NCBI GenBank assembly: GCA_013360405.1
Contig: JABWBR010000028.1
Span: 1-64,000 of the forward strand
DNA length: 64,000 bases
Reading direction: 5' to 3'
Source: Saprospiraceae bacterium
Lineage (GTDB): Bacteria > Bacteroidota > Bacteroidia > Chitinophagales > Saprospiraceae
Numbering within the stretch: the stretch's first letter is position 1; each line of letters starts with the position of its first letter. This document shows positions 8,480 through 18,130 of this stretch, in pieces. The position numbers and the translations under genes are program-made. The notes under the pieces are model-generated. The model did no database searches. It had not been told where the DNA came from and saw nothing but the letters and a program-made list of their open reading frames with translations.

Positions 8480-9724
8480 TTATTCTTCTTCAAGCGTGGA
8501 TACTTTCTTGACCTCGCTTTGATCGTCGCCTGATTCCTCGGGCATTTCTATGTCGCGGGGTGATTCTCTGAATTTAACGCGCAGTTGGTAGTTGCGGTTC
8601 ATGGATTTCAGCAGCGGCCCGAACATCGTATTCATCAACTCAATGGCCTGGGTGCGCGATTGATCCATGATATCGCTCTCCTGTGCTTCTCGCCGGAATT
8701 CTTCGCGCAGCGCATTGATACCCGAGTTGAGGTTGATACTCTTCACTTCCCGCATCCAGCCTATGTCCAGTTTCTCAATTTTGGGATATACTTCGTGCGA
8801 CAAGATGGTGGGCTCCGGTAGCGTGATACTTACAATATTGGTTTTGGGATTCAGGCTGATATTGAAATACTCGTCGAGGCGAAAGCCTACTTTGAGGATG
8901 CTGATGGCTGTGATTTCCACATCAGAAGACGACACCTGAAAACCCCATATTTTGGTTTGCATCTGCTTGTTGATGCCTTTTTTATCGCGCACTTCCATGG
9001 TGGCCAATTCGGCAATGGCCTTTTCTACTTTTTCCTGTAATAAACCTCTTGAACGGCTGAAATCTTCGATAGCGGCTCGTTCTTCCATTCTTTTGAGTAA
9101 AGGCGTAAGCGCTTCTGTCATGGCAATACCGCAGGGCGTATCCACATCGGAACCGCGGGCGTAAATGCTGCCCGCTTTGGTTTGCACCAGCGTAGTCATA
9201 ATTTGGGTAACCAAAAAACAAGTGTATTTGGAGGCTATCTCGCGCAGGATGTCTACGGCGTTGGACGACTCATTGTCGTACCAGGATTGGTATAGATTGG
9301 AGGTGGTGTCTTTAAGAGAAACGAAATCGTGGTAGTATAGGTTTTTCAGATATTCGTGGTGTTTTTCGTATTCCGGCCTGATTTTGCTTTTGTTTGCATC
9401 ATCTAATCCCATGCGGTTTGCCACATGCATGAGGATCGACATGTTTATTTTAAATACCAGGTCGTTGAATTCCTTTCTGTTGCGCTGGGGGTTGGACAAT
9501 ATTCGGAGCGCTTCTTCTTCATCTACATTGGGGCTGTAATCTGCGGGGATGTAATTGAGCTGCAATTCTTTGGGGATCATGGTGTAATTTTTCCATTTCT
9601 TGGAGGTGTATTTAAACACCACTAAACCCGCCAGGCAAATCAACAGCGTAAAAATCAGCAGTCTGCCGGTATTGAGAGGTTGCTTAGGAGCCGGGCCTTC
9701 CGATGGGTATCTTCCTCGCGACAT
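8480..9724 (-). CDS. DUF4230-type membrane-anchored protein
   Basis: 414 residues. A cytoplasmic N-terminus of about 20 residues is followed by one membrane helix (LLIFTLLICLAGLVVFKYTS). A helical region follows, then from about residue 250 a domain of DUF4230 type: an amphipathic strand pattern (ISILKVGFRLDEYFNISLNP), the typical ITLPEPTILSHEV, and a long helix (INALREEFRREAQESDIMDQSR). DUF4230 proteins have no established function. This one is longer than most because of the helical insert. The acidic C-terminal tail (MPEESGDDQSEVKKVSTLEEE) is likely disordered. It probably shares a transcript with the downstream response regulator. Confidence 0.75.
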   Translation of the reverse strand: MSRGRYPSEGPAPKQPLNTGRLLIFTLLICLAGLVVFKYTSKKWKNYTMIPKELQLNYIPADYSPNVDEEEALRILSNPQRNRKEFNDLVFKINMSILMHVANRMGLDDANKSKIRPEYEKHHEYLKNLYYHDFVSLKDTTSNLYQSWYDNESSNAVDILREIASKYTCFLVTQIMTTLVQTKAGSIYARGSDVDTPCGIAMTEALTPLLKRMEERAAIEDFSRSRGLLQEKVEKAIAELATMEVRDKKGINKQMQTKIWGFQVSSSDVEITAISILKVGFRLDEYFNISLNPKTNIVSITLPEPTILSHEVYPKIEKLDIGWMREVKSINLNSGINALREEFRREAQESDIMDQSRTQAIELMNTMFGPLLKSMNRNYQLRVKFRESPRDIEMPEESGDDQSEVKKVSTLEEE

Positions 9725-9740
9725 GCTTTGTTCGTTTTTG

Positions 9741-9748
9741 CAAAATTA
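9741..9748 (-). promoter_or_regulatory. Bacteroidota -7 element for the DUF4230 gene
   Basis: TAATTTTG on the minus strand fits TAnnTTTG. It ends 16 nt before the ATG at 9724. No convincing -33 TTTG is seen. Confidence 0.45.
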
Positions 9749-9823
9749 GCTTAAAAATCGCCCTTTAGGGCATAAATATTCCGTTGAATAATGATAGCTA
9801 TGCACTATCAAAAAGTAGCGTGT

Positions 9824-10666
9824 ATGCTAAACCCACAATTAACATTGAACATGGGCGGAAAGTTGCTTAGTCTGCACCGCCCCGTTGTTATGGGTATTCT
9901 CAATACCACTCCCGATTCTTTTTACGCCGGAAGTCGTGTGCCCGGCGAAAAGGATCTGATGGAGTCTGCTGCATCTATGCTGGAAGAAGGCGCAGCCATC
10001 CTTGATGTAGGCGGGGTATCCACCAGGCCGGGTGCAGCAGTGGTGAGCGAAGAGGAAGAGCGCCGGCGCGTGCTGCCTGTTATTGCCGCCATAAAACGAC
10101 ATTTTCCGGAGGCGCTGATTTCTGTGGATACATTCCGGGCCTCAGTTGCAGCGGCAGCCATGGCAGAAGGCGCCGTGATGGTCAACGATATTTCGGCGGG
10201 CCGCCTCGACGAGGCGATGTACCGCACCGTAGCTGATTTGGAAGTGCCCTACGTGCTTATGCACATGCAGGGTACGCCACAGGACATGCAGCACAATCCC
10301 GTTTACGGCGATGTGGTATTGGAAGTACTCGACTATCTCATTGCCGAAGTGGGCAAATTGCGGGAATTGGGCGTAAAAGATATCGTAATCGATCCCGGTT
10401 TTGGTTTTGGAAAAACCATCACACACAATTTTCAATTGCTGCGCAGCCTGCACGTACTCGGCATCCTTGAATTGCCGGTACTCGCAGGTATTTCCCGCAA
10501 GTCGACAATTTATAAAACACTGGGAGTGACGGCGCAAGAGGCTCTCAACGGCACTACGGCCTTGCACATGGTAGCCCTGCAGCAAGGCGCCAGAATACTG
10601 CGCGTACACGACGTAAAACCAGCACAGGAAGTGATCCGCTTGTGGGAAGCCTTGTACAACGAGTAA
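9824..10666 (+). CDS. folP: Dihydropteroate synthase
   Basis: Joins p-aminobenzoate to 6-hydroxymethyl-7,8-dihydropterin diphosphate in folate synthesis (cytoplasm, TIM barrel). The first signature is VMGILNTTPDSFYAGS, the second is GAAILDVGGVSTRPGA. DPGFGFGKT and the ending AHMV...LRVHDV segments complete the barrel. I place the start at ATG 9824 (MLNPQLTLNMGGK), which leaves the usual 20-25 residues before the signature. In-frame ATGs at 9791 and 9803 would add up to 11 residues. The next enzyme upstream in the pathway, folK, is at 31 kb in this window rather than adjacent. Confidence 0.95.
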   Translation: MLNPQLTLNMGGKLLSLHRPVVMGILNTTPDSFYAGSRVPGEKDLMESAASMLEEGAAILDVGGVSTRPGAAVVSEEEERRRVLPVIAAIKRHFPEALISVDTFRASVAAAAMAEGAVMVNDISAGRLDEAMYRTVADLEVPYVLMHMQGTPQDMQHNPVYGDVVLEVLDYLIAEVGKLRELGVKDIVIDPGFGFGKTITHNFQLLRSLHVLGILELPVLAGISRKSTIYKTLGVTAQEALNGTTALHMVALQQGARILRVHDVKPAQEVIRLWEALYNE

Positions 10667-10674
10667 TAAAGTAG

Positions 10675-10682
10675 TATTTTCG
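10675..10682 (+). promoter_or_regulatory. Possible -7 element before the GTG start at 10687
   Basis: TATTTTCG differs from TAnnTTTG at one base. It ends only 4 nt before the GTG start, so the transcript would be leaderless or nearly so. Confidence 0.35.
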
Positions 10683-10686
10683 GCTC

Positions 10687-12120
10687 GTGGAAATTCTATC
10701 GGAACAGGAAATAAAAAAGCGCGCGGTTAATTTTTTGCGGGCTTATTACCGTTACCGGCCCTTTTCGGGTTCGGTGCGTTCCAGTACCGATATGCAGGGC
10801 GAAGGAGGCATTAAAGCCGACGGCTACCTGGCGTTTGAACAAAAAGACGGCTCTACTTTCCTGGCCACCGTAGAAGCTACCTCTTACGGGTCGGTAAAAG
10901 AAGTGCGCTATACCCGTCAGCGGCAACAATTGCGTTGGGATGCGGCGGCGGTATCGGCTATGGGTACCTCCGGCTTGCTCTTTGGCGTGTACGTGCTGGG
11001 CTACTATTTTTCGGTGCGCTATAATATCCTCACTGGCATGCTGGCCACGCTGGGCGTTTGGGTGGCGGGTATGATGCTTTACCAAATGTTTTTTCGCAAA
11101 TACCGGCGATATCGGGCTATTTATGCAATAGAGCAATTCAAACAATACCACGCCGACGAACAGTGGATCGCCATCGGAGAAGACGTTTTTCCCAGTCTGG
11201 AAGACGAATACTACAAGGAACTGCGCAGGCAATGCGTGTTTAACGGTTTTGGTATGCTCATGATTAGCCGCCTGGGGCAATCGCGGGTATTGGTAACGCC
11301 TTCCCCTCAGGAGCTATTCGAACATTCGCGCCGCCGTATTGCCTTTTTGCCGCTTGACGTGCTGTCGCAGCGCCTGAAGCAAGCGGGAGAAGCGGGGTGG
11401 CTCAAGCAGTTTTCGGGCAAAATAGCCCAGGGCATCACCTGGCGCGGCATGAAAATTAAACCGCCGCAGTTAAAAAACTACAACAGGCCATATTTCAGGC
11501 AGTTTCTATTAATTGCGCTTTCTGCGTTTATTGCAGGGGTCGTATTGTGGCTCGACTGGCAGCATAGGCCTATACTTTATGTGAATGAGAATTATTACGA
11601 AAAAGAAATGGTCGCCCAATCCCAGACCATGAAAAGCGAAGCCAGGGAATATATTCTCGACGTGCCGCCTATTCCCTTTGATTCTATCCTGCCGCCGCCC
11701 TGGGAATCGTTTGTAGAAGAACAAGCGGCTATTAGCGATTCATACGTCAAACCAATAGGAGAGGTAGCCATTATTACCACCGATAGCAAAGGCACAGGAT
11801 GGGTGATGTACTTCGATTGCGAACGATTCAGCCATTATACCGGAGCCCGTTTTATGATTCGTGATAAAAGCGTAACCGATCTGGAGGCGGCAAAACGGCG
11901 AATCACCGCGCTTCGCAAAGCAGGGGTGCCGGCAAGCGCCATGTCGGCTACATGCGCGCCGTTTGATGCCGGAGAAGGCTTTCTGGTCTATCTCGATCTG
12001 TTGCAAAGCGATAGCCTCTATGCCGCCGGGCGATTAAAAATATACCAGCAGCGATTGCGCAAAGCAGACCTGCCCGCCTCACTCCGCATCGTGCAATTTT
12101 CGACAGGTTTTAGTGATTAA
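10687..12120 (+). CDS. Membrane protein of unknown function
   Basis: 477 residues from a GTG start. Residues 1-90 form a soluble domain with the stretch GGIKADGYLAFEQKDG followed by FLATVEATS. This loosely resembles the beta-hairpin of PD-(D/E)XK nuclease folds, but the catalytic Lys is not evident. Three membrane helices follow at about 97-118, 120-140 and 274-292. The C-terminal 180 residues should be outside the cytoplasm if the topology is as drawn. They contain two alpha-beta units (TDLEAAKRRITALRKAGVPAS, YAAGRLKIYQQRLRKADLP) reminiscent of SPOR-like folds. Neither resemblance is strong. It sits between folP and a YheT-type hydrolase in the same direction, but with no functional link that I can see. 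Confidence 0.7.
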   Translation: MEILSEQEIKKRAVNFLRAYYRYRPFSGSVRSSTDMQGEGGIKADGYLAFEQKDGSTFLATVEATSYGSVKEVRYTRQRQQLRWDAAAVSAMGTSGLLFGVYVLGYYFSVRYNILTGMLATLGVWVAGMMLYQMFFRKYRRYRAIYAIEQFKQYHADEQWIAIGEDVFPSLEDEYYKELRRQCVFNGFGMLMISRLGQSRVLVTPSPQELFEHSRRRIAFLPLDVLSQRLKQAGEAGWLKQFSGKIAQGITWRGMKIKPPQLKNYNRPYFRQFLLIALSAFIAGVVLWLDWQHRPILYVNENYYEKEMVAQSQTMKSEAREYILDVPPIPFDSILPPPWESFVEEQAAISDSYVKPIGEVAIITTDSKGTGWVMYFDCERFSHYTGARFMIRDKSVTDLEAAKRRITALRKAGVPASAMSATCAPFDAGEGFLVYLDLLQSDSLYAAGRLKIYQQRLRKADLPASLRIVQFSTGFSD

Positions 12121-12135
12121 TTATTCCATTTTTTT

Positions 12136-13128
12136 ATGCCTTATATTGATCAATCTGGTTATGAGCCGCCCTTTATTTTTCGAAACGCACATCTCAATAC
12201 CCTCTACGCCGCCTTGGGCAGAAAAGTAAAAGGCGTTGCTTTTCGCAGGGAGCGACTAACTACACCCGATGGCGATTTTATAGACCTCGACTGGTCGGAA
12301 GTAGGGAGCAGCCGGCTACTTATCTTGCTGCACGGCCTGGAGGGGAATTCCGGCAGGCCATACATATTGGGTATGACCCGCGTGTTTAATGCCCAGGGAT
12401 GGGATGTGGCCGCACTCAATTTCAGAGGTTGCAGCGGCCAGCCCAATCTGTTGCCCCGTTCCTATCACATCGGCGATACCGGGGATCTCAGGCAGGTAGT
12501 CCACCATGTATTAAACCGGGGCGCTCATCGCCAGGTGGCATTGTCGGGGTTTAGCCTGGGGGGGAATGTCATACTCAAATTCCTGGGGGAAGACCCCGAT
12601 GCCGTTCCCGGAGAAATATGTGCGGCAGCCGTATTTTCGGTACCCTGCGATATCGCTACGGCCAGCGTAGAAATCGACAAGTGGGAAAACCGCCTCTACC
12701 GCTGGAGATTTATGCGTTCGCTCAATGCCAAGATGAGCCGGAAAGCCGAGCTATGGCCCGACCTGGTGAAAATGCCGACGGCTAAGCCCCGCCATTTTCG
12801 CGATTTCGACAATTATTTCACAGCGCCGCTCCATGGATTTGCCGATGCCCATGATTATTGGACGCGCTGCGGCAGCATTAGCTTTATATCTCGTATCAGG
12901 GTGCCTGCATTGATGGTGAATGCCCAGGATGATACTTTTCTGAGCCCGGCCTGTTATCCTGTGGAAATAGCCGAAAAACACCCCCTTTTCTATTTGGAGA
13001 CACCCGCCTATGGCGGACACGTAGGTTTTGTCACGTCAAGCCGGGATGGAGTGTACTGGTCTGAGCGCCGCGCCTGGAAATTTATCAGCGCACAGGCGCG
13101 CGATATAGGGATTGAACACCGGCAATAA
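12136..13128 (+). CDS. YheT-type alpha/beta hydrolase
   Basis: 330 residues. Features of the COG0429 (YheT) hydrolase family are visible: the oxyanion-region strand LLILLHGLEGNSGRPYI, the family hallmark NFRGCSGQPNLLPRSYHIGDTGDL, the nucleophile elbow GFSLGGNVILKFLGE with the catalytic Ser, and a late His in AYGGHVGFV. The acid is probably the Asp in NAQDDTFL. Family members are esterase-like enzymes whose natural substrates are mostly undefined. It starts 15 nt after the previous gene and may be co-transcribed with it. Confidence 0.9.
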   Translation: MPYIDQSGYEPPFIFRNAHLNTLYAALGRKVKGVAFRRERLTTPDGDFIDLDWSEVGSSRLLILLHGLEGNSGRPYILGMTRVFNAQGWDVAALNFRGCSGQPNLLPRSYHIGDTGDLRQVVHHVLNRGAHRQVALSGFSLGGNVILKFLGEDPDAVPGEICAAAVFSVPCDIATASVEIDKWENRLYRWRFMRSLNAKMSRKAELWPDLVKMPTAKPRHFRDFDNYFTAPLHGFADAHDYWTRCGSISFISRIRVPALMVNAQDDTFLSPACYPVEIAEKHPLFYLETPAYGGHVGFVTSSRDGVYWSERRAWKFISAQARDIGIEHRQ

Positions 13129-13176
13129 AATGGTGTTTTGAAGAGTTTAACATTTCTTTGTGCAAATTAATACAGC

Positions 13177-13184
13177 TATTTTTG
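13177..13184 (+). promoter_or_regulatory. Bacteroidota -7 element for tamB
   Basis: TATTTTTG fits TAnnTTTG, with CTTTG at 13156-13160 as a possible -33 partner 16 nt upstream. The tamB ATG follows at 13227. Confidence 0.55.
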
Positions 13185-13226
13185 CGTAGGAGCGGTCTTT
13201 AAAGAAGCGCTCAAAGCCAACGGGGA

Positions 13227-16200
13227 ATGAACGAAAAATTGTCAAGGCTGCTCTCTTTTATCAAAACCGCGGTACTTTTTGTACTTAAGTGGACGGTCAA
13301 GGGGTTTGCCTGGCTGTTGTGGCTGTTCTTGGTTTTTAATGTCGTATTGCAATTTCCTCCACTCCAACGCTGGGCTTCGGGGTATATCGTGGAGGCAGCA
13401 GCTGAAAAAGCAGACACGGAGGTGAAAATAGACGGTTTCTACCTCGGCTTTTTCAACCGGTTGGTGATTACCGGGTTGTACGTAAAAGATTACGAGGCCG
13501 ACACCCTGCTCTTTGCCCATAAACTGGAAGCCACCGTAGCGCCTAATCCGCTTATTTTGCTTCGAGGCGGGCTCAATATCCAGAAAATTACCCTCAGAGA
13601 TGCCCAGTTTAATATTCGCCAACTCGAGAAGCAGGACAAACTCAATACTACTTTGTTTTTCGAGCGGCTATTCCCCTCTTCGGAAGATACCAGTGCTTCA
13701 TCTCCTTTTACCTTATTCCTCAGAAAGCTGCATCTCTATAATGTACATTTTAAAAAAGAAGACAAAATTGCCGGCAACAGGCTTTTGATCGATCTGGCAG
13801 AAGGACATATCCGCTTGGGTGAAATTGCGCTGCCCGACAGGATAGACATACAGGATGTATCGCTCAGAGGCCCCAATGTGAGTGTAGAAGATCACCCTTC
13901 GCTTCCGACTTACGTGCAGGTATCCGAAAACGAGGAAGAAGACCTTCCTCCTGAGCCGGGAGACACGTCTGCGCTGGCTGTCACGATAGCGCATTTTTTG
14001 TTGGAGGATGGCCGTTTTTCGCTGCACAACTTCCGGAAAGCACCTGAAAAAATCACGCCTGACGATGAGCTTGATTACCACCATATGGAGGTTTTTAATA
14101 TCAATGTCGGGGTAAATAATTTTAGTTTTGTCAATGACTTGTTTAAAGGCCAGGTAGACCGTATCGCTTTTAATGATAGCAGCGGATTTCAATTAGAGCG
14201 GCTGTCTGCCGACGAGGCGATGGTGTCTCCAAAGGGGATTATCCTCAATTGCTTCGAATTGGTAACCCCCTATACTTACCTGGGCGATACCCTGGCATTG
14301 CGATACAAGACATACAGCGACTTTGAATCATTTGTGGACGAGGTGCGAATTCACGGACGGCTGCACCACAGCTTTGTCGCCCTGCGCGATATCATGGTAT
14401 TTGCGCCCGCACTCAAGCAAAATGCTTTTTTTAGCAACAACCGCAACACGACGCTGCGTTGCCAGGGTGACGTACGGGGGGAAGTCAACAACCTGAGGGC
14501 GAGAGATTTGTTTATCGAACTCGATGACGGCAGCGCGCTGAAAGGAAATTTTAGTTCCAGAAACCTGGCCGTCAAAAACGAGGAATTTGTCAGCCTGCGC
14601 CTCGAGCAATTCAATACGCGCATGCAAACGCTTCGCGAATTAATACCGGGTTTTAATCCCCCCAATAATTTTGACCGGCTAGGCGCCCTCAATTTCAAAG
14701 GCAGTTTCGACGGGTTCTTTGCCGACTTTGTAGCCTACGGCGATTTGAGTACCGACATAGGGCGGGCCGTGATGGACATGCGTATGAACCTCAAACCCGG
14801 TAGGGAAAAAGCCAGTTACTCGGGTAAGTTGTCGCTGATCGATTTTAATGTGGGCAAATGGTCGGGGAATAACGACTTTGGAGTAGTCAACTTAACCTCC
14901 GAAGTAAAAAACGGCATAGGACTTACCGGCGCAACGGCCAACGCGGAGTTGAGCGCCAATATTAAAAGTTTTATTTTTAAAGGATATAATTATCAAAATG
15001 CCGTTTTAACGGGTAAACTCAATAAATCACTATTTGACGGTGATTTTGCAATACAAGATGACAATATCGACTTCCTGTTTGCCGGCGAATTAAATTTCTC
15101 CGATACGGTGCCCTCCTATAACTTTAATGCACTGGTCAACCACCTGGATCTCAAAGCCCTGAATCTATCAGAAGAAGCTTTAATCTTAGCCGGAAACGTG
15201 GAACTTAATCTGAGGGGGGGGGATAAAAACAGGGAAATGGACGGCCATGCGCGCGTCACCGACCTCTTGCTCACCCATGACGAGGTGGATAGCTATAAAA
15301 TTGATTCCATCGTCGCTTCTTCTACCTTAAACAGCCTCAACGAACGCGTTTTGTCGGTGCGCTCCGATATTATGCAGGCAGACATAGCCGGGCGGTTTAA
15401 AATAGAAACCATTCCGCAGCATTTTTTGCAATATGTCAAACGCAATTTTCCCGGCTTTGCGGAGCGCCTACGCATCAAAGACGCCAAACAACCCATACAA
15501 AAACAAAGCCCGGATTATTTCTCCTACGACCTGTCGGTTTTTGACTCCAAAGGCCTCAACTGGCTGGTGAGCGGCAAACTAGGACAACTCAAAGACGTGC
15601 GGATGCAGGGGTATTTCAGCGGCCCCCGCGATTCCTTGACGCTCGATCTGGAAGTCCCTCACCTGCAATACGATAACATAGACCTGGCCAATATCCTGGT
15701 GCTGTTCAACGGTCAACGCGAAGTGGGCAACCTGAATGTGATTGTCGACTCTACTTATCTCAACGGCAAACATTTTTTGCCTACGCTCACCATGATGAAT
15801 CAGATTGACGGTGATACGATCAGTTTCGGCATCAACTACCTCGAATCTTCGTTTGGCATCCTGGATAAACTTAACCTGAACGGATCGCTTTTTCTGGTGG
15901 ATTCCAGCAGGTATGAAATTAGCTTTAAACAGTCAGACCTCGTCATTCTGAACGATATCTGGCAGATCAATGAAAACAACCATATCACCTTTGGAAAAAA
16001 ATATTTTGACACCAAAAACTTCTTACTGATTCACCAGGACCGGCGCGTTATTCTCGAAAAAATAGGCGAAAACGGCGTGCAATTGGGTTTGTTTAATTTC
16101 GATTTTCATTTTATCGATACTTACTGGGATTATGACCAGCTCGATTTCAATGGAAAATTTAACGCCAAAATAAATATCGGAAAGGTTTTCGATTTCTCTC

Positions 16201-18128
16201 AGATACAAGCAAATATTACGGCCGACAGCTTTTTTATCAACAACGATTATTACGGCGCATTAACACTGAACGCCGTGGCCCCCAACTTGAAGAGTAAGCT
16301 GGAATCAAAACTGGATATCAAAAAAGATACTTCGATACTCACTGCCACGGCTACTTACAACCTGGCCGACCTCGAAACCGTGCGCACCAATAGGACCCCT
16401 TCCGAATTGCTGGCTAAATATTTTGACCTCGGCATCAATATCAAAGGTTATCCCCTGAACCTGGCAAGGTATTTTTTGGGAACGGCAGTGCGCGATATCG
16501 AAGGCAGCTTTGGCGCCAATCTGCATATTTACGGCATGCCCGCCCGACCCGAGGTGGAGGGCTATATCAATGCCATTAATGGCGCCGTGACCATCGATTA
16601 TTTAAAAACGCGCTACCATTTTGACCGGAGCTATATCAAAGCCGGCAATTATTTATTCGATGCCTCCGGCACCATTCTCCGGGATAAGTACGGCCACCGG
16701 GCATCGATTTATGGCGGCATCAGCCACAACCGCTTAAAGGATCTCGGCGTGAAGGCGCGCCTTCGCACCGAACGCTTCCTGGCGCTCGATACAAAAAAAG
16801 GAGATAATACAGTGTTTTACGGACAAGCGCTGGGCAGCGGAGAAGTCAGATTTTCGGGGCCTTTCGACCAGGTCGATATTTATGTAAATGCGACGGTAGG
16901 CGATAGCTCTAAGTTGGTCATTCCAGTTAGTAGCCAACGGGAAGCCTCGGAATTAAACGTGAGGTTTGTCAACAAACACGAAAAAAAGCGCACCGGCCAG
17001 GATCAGGCCGAAAAACGGGCCTCACTGGAGGGCGTCGATTTGGAAATGGATCTGTCTATCCGGGAAGAAGCCCAGATGGAGTTGGTATTCAATGAGCAAA
17101 CCGGCGATATCATTAGAGGTTCGGGGCGTGGCAATATTCGCATCCTGGTGCCGCGAGGGGGCGATTTTCAGATGTACGGCGATTATACGATTTCCAGGGG
17201 TAACTATTTGTTTACCCTTTACAACGTGGTCAACAAGGATTTTCGCATCAAACCCGGAGGCGTTATTCAATGGTCGGGCGACCCCTTTGGCGCGCAAATA
17301 CACCTGGAAGCCGAATATAAAGACCTCAAGACGTCGATGGCCAATTTTATTCAGGAATACCTGATCAATGCGGAAGCTTCTATAAAAAACGACGCCAGCA
17401 AGTCGACCAACGTGGTCTTATCGCTCGAGTTAGAAGGCGAACTACTGCACCCCCAGATCAGTTTTGATATTTCTTTTCCGGCGCTCACCGGCCAACTCCA
17501 AACCTATACCGAAAACAAATTGCGCCTGCTCAAGCAAGACCAAAACGAACTCAACAGGCAGGTATTCGGACTTATCATAATCGGACAATTTTTGCCGGCC
17601 GACTTGTCTTTCCAGGGCACGGACATAATCTATAATACCGTAAGCGAATTCGTATCCAATCAATTGTCCCTGCTCGTCACCGAATTGCTGTCGGAAGCCC
17701 TCGGCGAAGAAAGCGTATTGTCGGGCCTCGATTTCGACATTGCCTACAACCAATACCGGAATGTCAATCTGGGGGAAGGCCAGGATTTTACCGGCGGCGA
17801 CGAATTCCAGGTAACCATTAGCCAGAATTTCCTCAATGACCGCCTAACCATACAGGTGGGCGGCAATGTGGATTTCGGCAGCAGTATTCGCGCTACTCCC
17901 GAAGCCAACGGCACCTTCATAGGCAACGATGTCGTCATAGAATACGTACTCAATACCAACCGAACCCTGAAACTGCGATTGTACCAGCGCTTGCAGCCGG
18001 ATATCGGCGGCGGCAGACGACTGGAAGTGGGTACGGGCTTGAGCTATCGCAAAGAATTTGATTCCTTCAGTGATTTTTTGGCTGGATTTAAGCGGTCGGC
18101 CAGAAAATTAAAAAACAACGGATCTTGA
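13227..18128 (+). CDS. tamB: TamB-family translocation and assembly protein
   Basis: 1633 residues. One N-terminal membrane helix (WLLWLFLVFNVVLQF) anchors it in the inner membrane. The rest is a long run of beta-strand repeats typical of AsmA/TamB bridge proteins, including the early segment EVKIDGFYLGFFNRLVITGLYVKDYEADTL. The C-terminal TamB (DUF490) domain is clear from about residue 1280 (IRILVPRGGDFQMYGDYTISRG, YLFTLYNVVNKDFRIKPGGVIQWSGDPFGA). TamB-type proteins span the periplasm and are linked to outer-membrane protein assembly or lipid transport. No tamA is adjacent. It overlaps the DUF2461 remnant's reading frame by a few bases. Confidence 0.92.
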   Translation: MNEKLSRLLSFIKTAVLFVLKWTVKGFAWLLWLFLVFNVVLQFPPLQRWASGYIVEAAAEKADTEVKIDGFYLGFFNRLVITGLYVKDYEADTLLFAHKLEATVAPNPLILLRGGLNIQKITLRDAQFNIRQLEKQDKLNTTLFFERLFPSSEDTSASSPFTLFLRKLHLYNVHFKKEDKIAGNRLLIDLAEGHIRLGEIALPDRIDIQDVSLRGPNVSVEDHPSLPTYVQVSENEEEDLPPEPGDTSALAVTIAHFLLEDGRFSLHNFRKAPEKITPDDELDYHHMEVFNINVGVNNFSFVNDLFKGQVDRIAFNDSSGFQLERLSADEAMVSPKGIILNCFELVTPYTYLGDTLALRYKTYSDFESFVDEVRIHGRLHHSFVALRDIMVFAPALKQNAFFSNNRNTTLRCQGDVRGEVNNLRARDLFIELDDGSALKGNFSSRNLAVKNEEFVSLRLEQFNTRMQTLRELIPGFNPPNNFDRLGALNFKGSFDGFFADFVAYGDLSTDIGRAVMDMRMNLKPGREKASYSGKLSLIDFNVGKWSGNNDFGVVNLTSEVKNGIGLTGATANAELSANIKSFIFKGYNYQNAVLTGKLNKSLFDGDFAIQDDNIDFLFAGELNFSDTVPSYNFNALVNHLDLKALNLSEEALILAGNVELNLRGGDKNREMDGHARVTDLLLTHDEVDSYKIDSIVASSTLNSLNERVLSVRSDIMQADIAGRFKIETIPQHFLQYVKRNFPGFAERLRIKDAKQPIQKQSPDYFSYDLSVFDSKGLNWLVSGKLGQLKDVRMQGYFSGPRDSLTLDLEVPHLQYDNIDLANILVLFNGQREVGNLNVIVDSTYLNGKHFLPTLTMMNQIDGDTISFGINYLESSFGILDKLNLNGSLFLVDSSRYEISFKQSDLVILNDIWQINENNHITFGKKYFDTKNFLLIHQDRRVILEKIGENGVQLGLFNFDFHFIDTYWDYDQLDFNGKFNAKINIGKVFDFSQIQANITADSFFINNDYYGALTLNAVAPNLKSKLESKLDIKKDTSILTATATYNLADLETVRTNRTPSELLAKYFDLGINIKGYPLNLARYFLGTAVRDIEGSFGANLHIYGMPARPEVEGYINAINGAVTIDYLKTRYHFDRSYIKAGNYLFDASGTILRDKYGHRASIYGGISHNRLKDLGVKARLRTERFLALDTKKGDNTVFYGQALGSGEVRFSGPFDQVDIYVNATVGDSSKLVIPVSSQREASELNVRFVNKHEKKRTGQDQAEKRASLEGVDLEMDLSIREEAQMELVFNEQTGDIIRGSGRGNIRILVPRGGDFQMYGDYTISRGNYLFTLYNVVNKDFRIKPGGVIQWSGDPFGAQIHLEAEYKDLKTSMANFIQEYLINAEASIKNDASKSTNVVLSLELEGELLHPQISFDISFPALTGQLQTYTENKLRLLKQDQNELNRQVFGLIIIGQFLPADLSFQGTDIIYNTVSEFVSNQLSLLVTELLSEALGEESVLSGLDFDIAYNQYRNVNLGEGQDFTGGDEFQVTISQNFLNDRLTIQVGGNVDFGSSIRATPEANGTFIGNDVVIEYVLNTNRTLKLRLYQRLQPDIGGGRRLEVGTGLSYRKEFDSFSDFLAGFKRSARKLKNNGS

Positions 18129-18130
18129 TC

